Assembly: GCF_007860135.1 (NCBI RefSeq)
Contig: NZ_SJPV01000001.1
Location: 358,939-422,938, forward strand
DNA length: 64,000 nucleotides
Reading direction: 5' to 3'
Source of the DNA: Novipirellula artificiosorum
GTDB lineage: Bacteria; Planctomycetota; Planctomycetia; Pirellulales; Pirellulaceae
Each line of letters begins with the position of its first letter. The stretch's first letter is position 1. Of this stretch, positions 9,280 to 19,155 are shown piece after piece. A program made the translations under genes and the position numbers. The notes beneath the pieces are model-generated. The model saw nothing but the letters and a program-made list of their open reading frames with translations. It did not search any database and was not told the DNA's origin.

Positions 9280-10632
9280 ATGTCCCAATCGAAATCGACC
9301 TCTCGTCGCACCTTCCTCACTCAGACCGCAGCTGCAACGACTTGCATCGCTGCAGCGTCATCTCGCCGTCTTTTTGCGGCGGCGAATGATCGTCTCAACG
9401 TCGCCTTTATCGGTGTCGGTGGCCGTGGTGGCGTGAACTTAAAAACCATCGCGGGCGATGCTTCGGTCAACGTGGTCGCACTCTGTGATGTCAATCGCAA
9501 AAACCTGGAAAAGGCAGCACAAAATCATCCGAAAGCTCGAACGTATGAGGACTTTCGACTGCTCTACGATGACACGAACGACTATGACGCAGTGGTCGTC
9601 TCAACCAGCGAACACACCCATGCCTATGCAACCATGCCGGCGCTGAAGCTTGGCAAACACGTCTATTGTGAAAAACCACTTACGCACAACGTCTACGAAG
9701 CAAGAGCGATCACCAAGGCCGCGGCTGACGCGGGGGTCGTCACTCAAATGGGAACCCAAATCCATGCGGGATCGAACTATCACCGCGTCGTGGAGTTGGT
9801 TCAGTCGGGTGCCATCGGTAAGGTCCGTGAAGTGCATACTTGGGTCGGACGCGCATGGGGGCTACAGAGCCCAGCCGACGCGAAAGCCAATGGGGATACC
9901 GTGTCGGTTCAGCAGCGACCGACCGAGGCGATGACGCCTCCGGATTTTTTGAATTGGGACCTGTGGCTCGGCCCCGCTCAATATCGCCCATTTCATGAAG
10001 TCTATTTCCCGGGACCCAAGTGGTATCGATGGTGGGATTTCGGCAACGGAACGATGAGCGATTTAGGGAGTCACTGGAACGACTTGGCCTATTGGGCAAT
10101 GAAATTTGACGCTCCGAAAACGATCGAAGCGTTTGGCGACGATCCGCACCCCGAGATCGCCCCCGCATCAATGTCGGCAGTTTATCACTACGACGCTCGT
10201 GGCAACTTGCCCGCAGCGAAACACTTTTGGTACCAGGGAACTCATAAGCCCGAAATCTGGAAATCAAAGGGGATCCCACAATGGAACAGTGGCACCTTAT
10301 TCGTGGGGGACAAGGGAATGTTGTTGTCGGATTATGGCAAGCATCTTTTGCTTCCCGAGGATGAGTTCAAGGACTTTGAACCGCCCACGCCATTCGTCCC
10401 TGATTCGCCGGGGCATCACCAACAGTGGATTGATGCTTGTCGCGGTGAAGGTCAGACAGGAAGTCCCTTCAGCTACGCGGGGCCATTAACCGAAGCGAAT
10501 CATCTCGGCAACGTTGCTTTCCGCGTCGGCCGTGCGATCGACTGGGACGCCGCGTCCATGAAGGTGCCCCATGCCGATGCCGATCGTTTTCTAAGGCGAA
10601 TCGACCCTCGCGATGGATGGTCGCTCTCGTAG
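9280..10632 (+). CDS. Gfo/Idh/MocA family oxidoreductase, Tat-exported
   Basis: The 450-residue product from the ATG at 9280 starts with a twin-arginine signal ([11 protein letters not shown]), so it is exported folded. The mature part has a Rossmann start [12 protein letters not shown] and the family's catalytic CEKP motif ([10 protein letters not shown]) at about residue 130. Members reduce or oxidise sugars and related compounds with NAD(P). The C-terminal part carries family motifs such as [23 protein letters not shown]. Upstream in-frame extension to 9136 is rejected because the Tat signal marks the true start. It stands alone, with 281 bases free upstream and 226 downstream. The substrate is not deducible; planctomycetes carry many paralogues. 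Confidence 0.9.
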   Translation: MSQSKSTSRRTFLTQTAAATTCIAAASSRRLFAAANDRLNVAFIGVGGRGGVNLKTIAGDASVNVVALCDVNRKNLEKAAQNHPKARTYEDFRLLYDDTNDYDAVVVSTSEHTHAYATMPALKLGKHVYCEKPLTHNVYEARAITKAAADAGVVTQMGTQIHAGSNYHRVVELVQSGAIGKVREVHTWVGRAWGLQSPADAKANGDTVSVQQRPTEAMTPPDFLNWDLWLGPAQYRPFHEVYFPGPKWYRWWDFGNGTMSDLGSHWNDLAYWAMKFDAPKTIEAFGDDPHPEIAPASMSAVYHYDARGNLPAAKHFWYQGTHKPEIWKSKGIPQWNSGTLFVGDKGMLLSDYGKHLLLPEDEFKDFEPPTPFVPDSPGHHQQWIDACRGEGQTGSPFSYAGPLTEANHLGNVAFRVGRAIDWDAASMKVPHADADRFLRRIDPRDGWSLS

Positions 10633-10858
10633 CGAAAGGGGCCGATCCCATCGTCCTGCGCTTCCGCGAGGGATGCCCACGCGGGGTCATCGACACGTTT
10701 TGCAGGGAACGATTTCTTTCCTTCCGATCGAAGGAGCCCTATAATTTGATGTAGGCCGTTGTGCGAAGTGGTGTCAGCTGCGTTGGAAGGGCCCCGTCGC
10801 TGCGAAGCTTCGTTTCATCCAAGCAGTTCCGAGGGTTTCTACGAAAGGACATTCAACG

Positions 10859-11791
10859 ATGAAGCGATTCCAGAAGATCCTGGTTGCCACCGACACTCGG
10901 TTCGACAACCAAGCGATGGTCGACGAGGCGGTACAGCTCGCTCGAGGCAATGGGGCATCGCTAAAAATCGTCGACGTCATGCCCGAACTTCCTTGGACCG
11001 TTCGGCTCACCATGAAAGATCACGAACATGTGAGTGAGTTGATGCGGGACGAGAAGCAGCAGATGTTGGAAGCGTTGGCGGTTCCTATCCGCGAAAAGGG
11101 AGTGGACGTTGAGGTCAAGGTGCTGCAGGGAAAAACATCGGTAGAAATCATTCGCGAGGTGCTACGGGGGCAGCATGATTTGGTCATTCGCTCGGTCAAA
11201 GGTGTTCAGAGCCGCCGGGCAGGGTTCTTCGGCACGACAGGGTTGCGATTGCTTCGGAAGTGTCCGTGTCCCGTTTGGCTAGTCAAGCCGGGGATTACAA
11301 AGTTCCATCACATCTTGGGCTGTGTTGACACCTCCAGTGCGGACCCGATTGACGCAGAATTGAATGGCGATGTATTTGACCTAGCTAGATCCATTAGCCA
11401 GTATCATTCTGGAACCTTTACGATCATTCACGCTTGGACCGTCTGGAATGCACAGTTTCTCAAGCGTCGCATGGATCCGACTGAATTTGAGAACATGGTG
11501 AATGGCCATCGGAATCAAGTCACCGGTCAGCTGGAAAAATTCTTGGCAGGTCACAACACTCCTGTTGGCGCCGACGATGTGCAACTGATTCAAGGCGAGG
11601 CTCCCGACGTGATCCCGGAATTTGCTCGTAAGAACCATGTCGATCTGATCGTCATGGGAACGGTCGCTCGATCGGGAGTCTCTGGCATGGTCATGGGCAA
11701 TACAGCAGAGCAGATCCTCGGCCGCATTGAGTGTTCGGTACTCGCGTTAAAACCGTCAACGTTCGGGTGCCCCATTGTGCTAGACGACTAA
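10859..11791 (+). CDS. Tandem universal stress protein (UspE-like)
   Basis: A 310-residue protein with two UspA domains (about residues 3-147 and 150-302), the UspE arrangement. The first begins FQKILVATDTRFDNQ. The second carries a nucleotide-binding pattern near its end, MGTVARSG followed by MGNTAEQIL and CSVLALKPS, so it probably binds ATP; the first copy lacks a clean version (TTGLRLLRKCPCPVWLVKP). Usp proteins are cytoplasmic and help survival under starvation or redox stress. The start at ATG 10859 is preceded by AAAGGA at a good distance. It is monocistronic. Confidence 0.9.
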   Translation: MKRFQKILVATDTRFDNQAMVDEAVQLARGNGASLKIVDVMPELPWTVRLTMKDHEHVSELMRDEKQQMLEALAVPIREKGVDVEVKVLQGKTSVEIIREVLRGQHDLVIRSVKGVQSRRAGFFGTTGLRLLRKCPCPVWLVKPGITKFHHILGCVDTSSADPIDAELNGDVFDLARSISQYHSGTFTIIHAWTVWNAQFLKRRMDPTEFENMVNGHRNQVTGQLEKFLAGHNTPVGADDVQLIQGEAPDVIPEFARKNHVDLIVMGTVARSGVSGMVMGNTAEQILGRIECSVLALKPSTFGCPIVLDD

Positions 11792-12064
11792 GGGCTCTTG
11801 GCCCCAGGTAAGCTATCATCCTTTCGAATCGACCGACTCGCCTAGCGGGAAAAATCCCTACTCGCCACTTACGGTGAACTTGGCTGCCGCTATTGAGCTC
11901 GAGGGGAGTTTGATGCCTAGATTCGATTGACGAATCGCTTTGCAAGAGAACAATTCCCACTTCTAGTTCCCGGTAAGTCCCTGCAGCGGCCAGCGAGAAA
12001 TCTCGAGGTCGATGCTGTTTGTCCGAGATTTTCTTCGAAACCTAGCGAGCCAAGGAAGCAAAAC

Positions 12065-12298
12065 ATGAATGACACACAGTCCACTCTCAGCCAAGAAGAA
12101 ATCGCCCAAATTGAAGAGCACAAGTACTTCCTGAGCGAGAAAGCCGGCTACGACGTCGGTTGGGAACACGCCGAACAGGAATGGCGAGAAAACTTCTGCA
12201 AGCCGTCAAGCGAAGCAACGGATCCCATTGAAAACGCGACTCAGACAAAGGGTCTGGGGAGATTCTTCAAACGATTACTCTCGAGGGAAGCCGTTTGA
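12065..12298 (+). CDS. Small acidic hypothetical protein
   Basis: A 77-residue, acidic soluble protein starting at ATG 12065. It contains KYFLSEKAGYDVGWEHAEQEW, which I recall as a motif of short uncharacterised proteins in planctomycetes and cyanobacteria, and ends in a basic segment GRFFKRLLSREAV. No signal or membrane segment is present. Upstream in-frame codons (to 11927) are not convincing and contain an inverted repeat (GATTCG/CGAATC near 11931-11947). It ends about 50 bases before the convergent GH5-like gene. No function can be assigned. Confidence 0.6.
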   Translation: MNDTQSTLSQEEIAQIEEHKYFLSEKAGYDVGWEHAEQEWRENFCKPSSEATDPIENATQTKGLGRFFKRLLSREAV

Positions 12299-12347
12299 TA
12301 GGGGTGGTAACGCGTCCATGAGCAACAGGCACCAACACAGAGAACCA

Positions 12348-13481
12348 TTAGGGGATCTGTGATTCTCTCGATTGTGAATGCTGCTCGAAGCAATCGAGCC
12401 ACGATGCGGTGAGGGCATGCGCAATGTTTTTCGGATCTGTGTTGCGAAGCTGCTCCGCGGTTTGTCCCCAATAGAAGCTGATCCAGCCGTCAGTAAAGGC
12501 TGATGACTTTTCGATGAACTCGACAAGTTCGTCCTGGCTGCACTTCAGCGGAAACATCTCTTCGACGACCAACGGCTTGCCTTGTTCATAGACCCGCAGC
12601 GCTTCGATTGCCTTCGACACTTCACCTTTCTCGGGATAGAAATGGACGGCAATGAAGTCGAGCGGCTTGCCAACTTGCGCTGAATGAAAAAGTGGCTTGC
12701 CAGCTCCAAAGACATGAACCCAAGGAATGACCCCGACGGTCACAAGGTGTTCCGTGTCCTGATCACGAATCGCCTCGGTCATTTGACGGACCCAGGACTC
12801 TGCGATCTCCTCTCGCGTTCGATCGCCCACGTCCAAAGCGATACGTTGCACGAAGAATTTTCCGCCAAGTTCCCCCAACAACCAATCGGTTTCCGGTGAC
12901 TCGCCCGGCAAGACCGGTTCATTCATCAGGTCATAGCAAAAGACCGCCGGACTCGGCTGACAGGCCTTGGCAACCGCGCGCCAAAATACCGCTTGCGACT
13001 TCCACCGATCGGGTTCACTCAGGGCGTCGTACCAGGCGGGAATGTGTTGTTTGTGGTAGCAAGCGAGCCCTGTGATATCAAGGTAAAGCCCGCTTTGTTC
13101 AGCAAGTCGAAGCAGTTTTTTCAATTGATCGATCGCTTGCGGATTCGGCTGGTCTGGCTTGTCCATGAAGACGCCGAATTGAAGATGGATCCGAACGCAG
13201 TTCGCGCCGAGCGATCGGATTTCGGAAAAATCTTCGACGACGGTCGACCACTCAACATCCCAATATTCCTCCAACAATCTTCCGTCGGCATCATGATCGT
13301 AGTTGACCCCCCAAACCACAAACCGTTCATCTGCTGCACCGCGAACAAAGTACGTTCGATCCTCACTGACACGAATTCGCTCCAACGGCTGGTCCGCCGA
13401 TGCAACACGAATCACTGCAATCACCGTGGTGAGACAACAAACCAAGACAGGTAGCAAATGGAATCGCACGTGAAAATTCAT
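12348..13481 (-). CDS. Secreted glycoside hydrolase, GH5 / clan GH-A type
   Basis: The 377-residue product has an N-terminal signal sequence (HLLPVLVCCLTTVIAVIRVASA) followed by a TIM-barrel enzyme. The pattern GANCVRIHLQFG, the acid/base motif DLMNEP (Glu188), HFYPEKG, and a nucleophile candidate in PLVVEEMF (Glu307 or 308) follow the order expected of cellulase/mannanase-like GH5 enzymes. It probably cleaves beta-linked glycans outside the cytoplasm. The start at 13481 gives a compact signal peptide; an ATG at 13526 would add 15 residues. Subfamily and substrate are unknown. The gene is isolated. Confidence 0.8.
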   Translation of the reverse strand: MNFHVRFHLLPVLVCCLTTVIAVIRVASADQPLERIRVSEDRTYFVRGAADERFVVWGVNYDHDADGRLLEEYWDVEWSTVVEDFSEIRSLGANCVRIHLQFGVFMDKPDQPNPQAIDQLKKLLRLAEQSGLYLDITGLACYHKQHIPAWYDALSEPDRWKSQAVFWRAVAKACQPSPAVFCYDLMNEPVLPGESPETDWLLGELGGKFFVQRIALDVGDRTREEIAESWVRQMTEAIRDQDTEHLVTVGVIPWVHVFGAGKPLFHSAQVGKPLDFIAVHFYPEKGEVSKAIEALRVYEQGKPLVVEEMFPLKCSQDELVEFIEKSSAFTDGWISFYWGQTAEQLRNTDPKNIAHALTASWLDCFEQHSQSRESQIP

Positions 13482-14063
13482 GATCGCGAGCCCCGACAAT
13501 GCGAGTAGGTGACGATGCCATTTCAAGCTGCCGCGAGCGAGTGAAATCGATCACTTGAACCCTGGCAGCTTGCACACGGTACCGAGCCGCCGGCGAAACG
13601 GTACCGGCGACGATGGGTTCTGCTCTTTGCGCCGTCATTCGTTGTTGAAATGCTGCGATCATATCCCGCAACAAGTGTGTGTCCTGCATGCGACAACCCA
13701 AAGTGCAAGTGACCAATATAGAGACGAATCGACCGGCGGAATGCCCTAGACGTTTTCGATTGGAGCCCAAATGACCATCTAGCTCGGTTGCATCGATTTC
13801 GTTCGAGTTTTTCCGATTGCTTGCTGCTCTAGCAACGCATGTACACTCGATCCACCTTCTTACAGGAAAGCCTTTTGCCCCATGATCTAGCCGTTCGAGA
13901 AAGCGGTATCGACCAGCAATGGCCGCTGTGGCTCCCACGCTGCAACATCAAAAAAAAAATCGCTCTCGCAAAGCCCCCCCCCTTCTGGGCCGGCTCATCG
14001 TCTATATTGGGTGGTAAGACAACGTTGAGGAAAGAAAAACACCTACACCAGGAGCCCCCCGCA
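13482..14063. other. Intergenic region with homopolymer tracts
   Basis: This 580-base gap separates divergent genes and should hold both promoters. No convincing gene is seen; reverse-strand open frames here have no recognisable features. Runs of A (from 13949) and C (around 13974) sit 90-110 bases before the PEP-CTERM gene and are potential slippage sites. Confidence 0.4.
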
Positions 14064-14834
14064 ATGACAAAACCCAATTTCTCCGCGCTAGCAACGTCGC
14101 TATTGTTTCTTATTCCGTTGGCACCCTGTCAAGCATCTTTGATTGCACATTGGACCGGCGACAACACCGCGAATGATAGCTCTGGAAACCTGCACCATGG
14201 AACGCTATCCGGTGATACCAACTACGTAACAGGTGTCGTCGGCCAAGCCTTTTCCTTCGACGGCAATGGTGACTATGTCAGTGTCAATCCGTCCGCTTCG
14301 CTCGAACCGAGCACGATCTCCGTAACCGCGTGGCTGAAGATTCCGGATCAATCCCGCTTGCGCATGGTAGCGGATAGCAGTCATGGTTCGGGGAAGGGCT
14401 GGGCACTGCAGATTCGCGACACCGGAAGCGTCTCCTTTGCCTATGGCAATGGAAGCGCGTTTCCAGAAGTCATCTCCGTCGATACGGTTGACGATGATGC
14501 GTTTCATCATGTTGCCGCGGTCAAAGACGCGACGACGATGACGATCTATATCGATGGCATGTTTGATCACAGCATTTCCTACGTCGGAACGGCGGCCGCG
14601 TCGGGGCTTCCCGTTCGGATCGGATCTTGGCTTGGTGGAGGCCGAGACTTACAAGGTCTCGTTGACGACGTTCGGATCTACGACAACGCCTTATCGGCGA
14701 GTGAGGTAAGCAGCTTGGCCTCTGCCGTCCCGGAACCGTGCAGTCTTCTCTTTTTTGCATTCGCGAGCGTAGGAATAGCCATCCGTCAAAGGCGGCAACA
14801 GCAGGTAGGGAACGATCGCATTCGTCATTCGTGA
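14064..14834 (+). CDS. LamG-type concanavalin-fold protein with PEP-CTERM anchor
   Basis: From ATG 14064 (AGGAG upstream) the 256-residue product has a signal peptide (ATSLLFLIPLAPCQA), a LamG/concanavalin-A-like jelly roll (LIAHWTGDNTANDSSGN, FSFDGNGDYVSV, TAWLKIP, HHVAAVKD, GLVDDVRIYDNALSASEV) and a C-terminal sorting signal: VPEP, a hydrophobic stretch and an RQRRQQQ tail. PEP-CTERM proteins are processed by an exosortase, which is not in this window, and delivered to the surface or exopolysaccharide matrix. The domain probably binds carbohydrate. Confidence 0.85.
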   Translation: MTKPNFSALATSLLFLIPLAPCQASLIAHWTGDNTANDSSGNLHHGTLSGDTNYVTGVVGQAFSFDGNGDYVSVNPSASLEPSTISVTAWLKIPDQSRLRMVADSSHGSGKGWALQIRDTGSVSFAYGNGSAFPEVISVDTVDDDAFHHVAAVKDATTMTIYIDGMFDHSISYVGTAAASGLPVRIGSWLGGGRDLQGLVDDVRIYDNALSASEVSSLASAVPEPCSLLFFAFASVGIAIRQRRQQQVGNDRIRHS

Positions 14835-14846
14835 TCGCAGACGGTC

Positions 14847-16202
14847 CTAAGATTGCCAACCCAATGGCAGATCGGTTTTTGTCGCTTGCAAGATCGTGCG
14901 GATCGCCTTGCGAGTGTCGGAATCCAGGTGTGAATATTCATCGGATGGATTCTGGCCGTTGAGAACCGCCCCAAGCTGGTGATAGACCTGGCTTTTTAGG
15001 GGTGCAACCAACGAATCAAATGCGGACGAATAGATCAGGTAGCTGCACGGGTACTCCAACAGACGCGTTTTCAGGTTTAAGTCACGAAGTGACCGACCGG
15101 AATCATCCGTTGGACCACGACGAACAAATGCTTCGGAAAAACCGGACGTTCCCTTCACGTTCGATGTGAGCAGGGTCTCGCCAACAAACAACATGCCGTC
15201 AACGACCTCCTTGGCCGCTTGCGAAATCACGAGATCCAATTCTTGCGTGGCATCGGCAGGAACAGGTGTTGCTGTGTCAGGATTCCCTAAACCGTAAGCC
15301 ATTTCATGATCGTACTGGGCACGCCGCACCCGGAAGTTCGCTCGTGACATCGTGTTGTGCATTTGGGTTTGATGTTCCAGAACCATCAGCGCCACAATGT
15401 CGCTGTAGGGCGTCAGCCAATCGTCGGTTTGAAACCGTCCCTTTAAGTCCAGTAAATTTTCATCCCCGCGATTCGTCAATTCGCCGCTTTGCACGATCGC
15501 GTTGCCCATGTGCTTCATTTCGCCAGCCTCACCGCTGACATACCAACCGCCCCATCGCTCTGCGAACGGGCTGGAATGGTCGGTGACAAACGATGCTTCC
15601 TGTGCGTCGATACTGCCATCGTATTTCGGCATCACGCTGCGAACGGTATGCCCCGGAACGCCTTGCGTGAGCGTCGTTGCGTGACAGGACAAACATTCAT
15701 AGTTGGCACGAAGAATGTAAGCCTTTCGCGGCGTCATGTTGACTCGATAGAACGCAGCACCGAGTTGGGGATCGGTCGTCGACATTTCAATCAGCGAACT
15801 GCCTCGAACCCAAGCGACATAGGTATCGTCATTGAAGTAAATCGCTCGAGGACTTCTTGGCGAAATGTGTCGAATCTGCAAACTGGTCTTTGAAAAGACC
15901 AACACCTGACTGGCGGGGGAGATATCGAGCGCTGCGAGCAGCGAACGCAAGTATTCCGTACCGCTCTCATATTCGAGTTCGACCGATTTCGCCTTCAGCT
16001 TTTCGGCAAGATCGCTGATTGCATTGTCGCCATCGGTCTCGCTGTAGAGAATAGGAGGCTCTTCGATATTGAATTGAGCGACGCAAGGAGAGCAACCGAC
16101 GAAGACCCAGACAAGAACCACGCAGCCGAACGGATTCGCAGCGCGGTACTTCGTTTCATTTCTTCGTCCACCCATCGGCGGACGTCCCATCAGCAGTTTC
16201 AT
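14847..16202 (-). CDS. Secreted single-heme (CxxCH) protein
   Basis: A 451-residue product with an N-terminal signal (FGCVVLVWVFVGCSPCVAQ) and one c-type heme motif, CLSCH, at about residues 169-173. Regions such as VLVFSKTSLQIRHISPRSPRAIYFNDDTYVAWV precede the heme site. Multiple CxxCH motifs are absent, so it is not a multiheme cytochrome. I do not recognise a named family, though planctomycetes often carry this type as a hypothetical cytochrome. It follows the octaheme gene at a distance of 190 bases on the same strand and may be the last gene of the respiratory cluster; a perfect 9-base inverted repeat lies just before its start. Confidence 0.7.
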   Translation of the reverse strand: MKLLMGRPPMGGRRNETKYRAANPFGCVVLVWVFVGCSPCVAQFNIEEPPILYSETDGDNAISDLAEKLKAKSVELEYESGTEYLRSLLAALDISPASQVLVFSKTSLQIRHISPRSPRAIYFNDDTYVAWVRGSSLIEMSTTDPQLGAAFYRVNMTPRKAYILRANYECLSCHATTLTQGVPGHTVRSVMPKYDGSIDAQEASFVTDHSSPFAERWGGWYVSGEAGEMKHMGNAIVQSGELTNRGDENLLDLKGRFQTDDWLTPYSDIVALMVLEHQTQMHNTMSRANFRVRRAQYDHEMAYGLGNPDTATPVPADATQELDLVISQAAKEVVDGMLFVGETLLTSNVKGTSGFSEAFVRRGPTDDSGRSLRDLNLKTRLLEYPCSYLIYSSAFDSLVAPLKSQVYHQLGAVLNGQNPSDEYSHLDSDTRKAIRTILQATKTDLPLGWQS

Positions 16203-16213
16203 GGTTCTCTTTC

Positions 16214-16241
16214 ACAATCGTCATGGTTTCAGGACGATTGT
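16214..16241 (-). promoter_or_regulatory. Inverted repeat in leader of the single-heme gene
   Basis: ACAATCGTC and GACGATTGT form a perfect 9-base inverted repeat with a ten-base spacer, ending 11 bases before the start codon at 16202 (read on the minus strand). The ribosome site AAAGAG lies between it and the ATG. It may be an operator or a transcribed hairpin affecting translation. It sits in the only sizeable gap within the respiratory cluster. Confidence 0.45.
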
Positions 16242-16392
16242 AATCGATCGTCTTTGGCGAAGTACACCTTAGGTCGCTTGTTCAAGCTGGTTGAGACCCT
16301 GCCGACGGACTTGGGCCCAATCGGACCTGCTCGGACCTGCTCGGTCAATCGACGAGTTATCGCGAGCGTGCTCCGCAAGCTCCGTGCCACGG

Positions 16393-17895
16393 CTATTCGT
16401 AGCGTTGCTTGAACTCATCCTGTCGCCGTTTGCGTTCTTCCAGTTCTTCGGGCGATAATTTGTTGATGTACCAGCGATGGTTGTCATCGTTGAGCACTTC
16501 CTCAAGCTTCGCAGCCAAAGTCTCCGCCGCCGCCACTTTTTCGGGATCATCCGATTCTTTTCCCTTCTCGATGAGTTCTTCGAGTTCAGGAATCATCTTG
16601 CTGTAGAAGTGTTTTGCCACTTCATACGTTCCGTGCCAATGCGTGTAGTCCGGCCCCATCATTGCAGCACCATGTCTCGCGCGACGACCTTCATGGTGCC
16701 ATATTTCAAACCAAGTCCAGTCCAAATCGTTCGAGAATCCAGCAGGTCGCATCAGCGGTTTTGCAAGATTGTAGAGTTCCACACCTGGCTCGGCGAACTT
16801 ATCGTGATAAAGATCGATCAGGCTGTCGTATTGGACATAGAAGTTGTCGACCCACTGTTGTTCGTGGCAATTCAAACAGACGTTCTGCATGTTCCCCCGA
16901 CGAGTTTCCCAATTGATATTGGCTCCGGGGAGCCCCATCTTCTTATCGCTGACTTCCGGGCGGACCGAGATCGCGGGACGATTGTTCCAGCTGATTCGCA
17001 TACCGACATCGTGCGTTACCGCCATGCCTTCCACGGCCGCCTTGTTCTTCGTTGCCGGACGATCCGGCGTGGCACTCATGTGGCAGGTCGCACACGTTGG
17101 TGCTTGATGATAATCCTCACCGACCACCCATTTGGACGAATCCATATTCATCTTATCTTTGAACGCTCGGTAAGCGATGCCATGTTTGGACTCGTAAAAA
17201 ATCTCGATTTGCGGATGATCGGGACCCATGTGACATTTTCCACAATTGTCTGGATTCCGAGCCTGTTCCGCCGAGAAGGAATGGCGACTATGACACGCCG
17301 AGCAGGAACCTTCGGAGCCATCGGGATTGATTCGTCCGATCCCCGTATTGGGCCAAGTCGCCGGATCCAGTTTACCACCCGGCAATACTTTGACTTCCGT
17401 ACCGTGACAGGTCCAACAACCGTTAACCGCCGCAGCACTGATGCCATTCTGGAAGGACGGCGTCACCATCCCGCGATTACCCTCGACCACTTCAGCCAAG
17501 GTATTGTCCAGCGATCCCATGATTCGGCCGGCCTTGGAGTGGTGAGAATCCGCAAACTCACCGCCTTCCTTCGTATGGCAACGCGAGCAATCTTTGGGTG
17601 ACACGATCGTGGCGATCCATTGGCCTTCGTGGTTGAACGCATCCACTTCACCTTCTTCGGCTGCATGACATTCGTAACACCCAACGTTGGCTCGAAAATG
17701 TTTGCTGTTCCCCCACTGTTGATAGATCCCGTGATCCGTGTCTTTGTGACACTTGAGGCAGTCCTTAGTGATCGAAGACATTTCCGGCAAACCCCACGCC
17801 TGGGAGTAGGCCAACGACGAAAAGCCAAATCCAAATAGCAAGAAAGTGAAAACAGCGTTCCATCGAGTCGCCCGAATCGTAAATCGCTGGTTCAT
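16393..17895 (-). CDS. Octaheme c-type cytochrome, hydroxylamine oxidoreductase (HAO) family
   Basis: The 500-residue exported protein has exactly eight CxxCH motifs, at residues 46, 73, 103, 160, 198, 218, 268 and 340, with a helical C-terminal third. This spacing and the segment GRRARHGAAMMGPDYTHWHG (about 403-422) fit the HAO/HaoA family, which catalyses hydroxylamine oxidation or nitrite/hydroxylamine reduction in the periplasm. A conserved-looking Tyr417 lies where the catalytic-heme cross-linking tyrosine of oxidative HAOs could be, but I cannot confirm alignment. The partner genes (ferredoxin, NrfD, tetraheme) suggest electron exchange with the quinone pool, which favours a reductive role. 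No cytochrome c-554/c-552 gene typical of ammonia oxidisers is present. Separated from the membrane-subunit gene by 18 bases. Confidence 0.85.
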   Translation of the reverse strand: MNQRFTIRATRWNAVFTFLLFGFGFSSLAYSQAWGLPEMSSITKDCLKCHKDTDHGIYQQWGNSKHFRANVGCYECHAAEEGEVDAFNHEGQWIATIVSPKDCSRCHTKEGGEFADSHHSKAGRIMGSLDNTLAEVVEGNRGMVTPSFQNGISAAAVNGCWTCHGTEVKVLPGGKLDPATWPNTGIGRINPDGSEGSCSACHSRHSFSAEQARNPDNCGKCHMGPDHPQIEIFYESKHGIAYRAFKDKMNMDSSKWVVGEDYHQAPTCATCHMSATPDRPATKNKAAVEGMAVTHDVGMRISWNNRPAISVRPEVSDKKMGLPGANINWETRRGNMQNVCLNCHEQQWVDNFYVQYDSLIDLYHDKFAEPGVELYNLAKPLMRPAGFSNDLDWTWFEIWHHEGRRARHGAAMMGPDYTHWHGTYEVAKHFYSKMIPELEELIEKGKESDDPEKVAAAETLAAKLEEVLNDDNHRWYINKLSPEELEERKRRQDEFKQRYE

Positions 17896-17913
17896 AGTTG
17901 CATCACTCCCTCA

Positions 17914-19155
17914 CTAGGTCGTCCCCGAAGATGGGGTGTTTTCAGTAGGTTGGCCAAAACGCTTTTGATAAGTCACTTCGCCCGCCAGCACTGGGACACT
18001 GACACGAACAAAGATGGTGTAGATCAATAGTCCAAACGCCCAAATCCCTAAGCAAATCAGGATCTCGTGTGTCGTCGGAACGTATTCGACAATTTCGCCC
18101 AGTGGAGTGGGCACGAAGGCGGGAACGATCAGTCCCATTCCTTTTTCGATCCAAATGCCAACGATCGCCAACACGCAGGCAACATTCAGCCAACGCATTC
18201 CGCGGGACGCAGGCAGCATCACCAAAATCGTCGCCAACACATTCATGCCGACCGCGGACCAAATCCAAGGCACAAGGGCATCGCGACCGTGCAGCCCAAA
18301 GTACAAGTAGCGGGCCGAGGCGACGTGCGCGGAATCGGTATAGAACTCGGTAAACACCTCGCACACTAACAAGAACAGGTTGATAATCAACGCGACTTGA
18401 ATGATCCGCCGCAGCGTCAACAATGCGTCATTCGCGACTTGATGCCGGGAAAACCGGCGAACGATTTGCAGCGTCAAGATGATAAACGCAGGCCCCGCGG
18501 CAAAGGCACTCGCTAAGAACCGTGGTGCGATGATGGCTGAATTCCAAAACGGCCGGCCACCGAGCCCGACGTACAGAAACGCCGTAACCGTATGGATGCT
18601 GATCGCCCACACAATCGCAATAAACACAAACGGGATGTAGAAGATCGGCGAGGGTTTTCGGCCACAGTAGGCACAATAAATCAAGTATCCGCAGATGTGC
18701 AAGTTCAACAGTAAATAGCCGTTCAACGCGATCACATCCCACGTCAACATCGAAAGCGGGAAATTGAAACGCCAAAGCAAGTGCATGAAGCGATCTGGGC
18801 GTCCCAAGTCAACCGTGACGAACAGCAAGCACATGATGATCACCGAAACCGCCAGTAATTCACCAAAGATCACCACATCGTGTAGATGCAGGTTGCGATA
18901 AACGTAAACGGGGATAACCAACATCGCAGCCGCAGCGGCCAAGCCCACCAAATAGGTGAAGTTGGCGATGTAGAGCCCCCAAGACACTTGGTCGGTCATC
19001 CCCGTCGTGACCAAACCGTTGACGAGTTGGTAACAATAGGCATTCAAACCCACGAGTGCAAAGACGGTAAGAATCGTCATCCAAAGGTGGTAACGCCAGT
19101 CGCCAACAAAGCTGAGACGGAAACAATCCCAGAGGAACGTGAGGTATTTCTTCAT
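17914..19155 (-). CDS. NrfD/PsrC-type quinone-interacting membrane subunit
   Basis: A 413-residue protein with about ten hydrophobic segments, of the NrfD/PsrC/DsrP group that exchanges electrons with menaquinone or ubiquinone. Landmarks: the N-terminal SWGLYIANFTYLVGLAA segment, DLGRPDRFMHLLW and the TWDVIALNGYLL region, which are characteristic of this family. Its start overlaps the stop of the ferredoxin gene by four bases, showing translational coupling, and the HAO-family gene follows after 18 bases. With the ferredoxin it makes a membrane electron-transfer module for the periplasmic cytochromes. Confidence 0.9.
   Translation of the reverse strand: MKKYLTFLWDCFRLSFVGDWRYHLWMTILTVFALVGLNAYCYQLVNGLVTTGMTDQVSWGLYIANFTYLVGLAAAAAMLVIPVYVYRNLHLHDVVIFGELLAVSVIIMCLLFVTVDLGRPDRFMHLLWRFNFPLSMLTWDVIALNGYLLLNLHICGYLIYCAYCGRKPSPIFYIPFVFIAIVWAISIHTVTAFLYVGLGGRPFWNSAIIAPRFLASAFAAGPAFIILTLQIVRRFSRHQVANDALLTLRRIIQVALIINLFLLVCEVFTEFYTDSAHVASARYLYFGLHGRDALVPWIWSAVGMNVLATILVMLPASRGMRWLNVACVLAIVGIWIEKGMGLIVPAFVPTPLGEIVEYVPTTHEILICLGIWAFGLLIYTIFVRVSVPVLAGEVTYQKRFGQPTENTPSSGTT

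Noticed and set aside
16321-16344. Short repeat TCGGACCTGC twice after the octaheme gene
   Set aside because: Only two copies of ten bases; too little to call an element.
16477-17601. Plus-strand open frame of 374 codons across the octaheme gene
   Set aside because: It lies wholly antisense to the octaheme cytochrome, whose eight heme motifs prove the coding strand, and it has no recognisable features.
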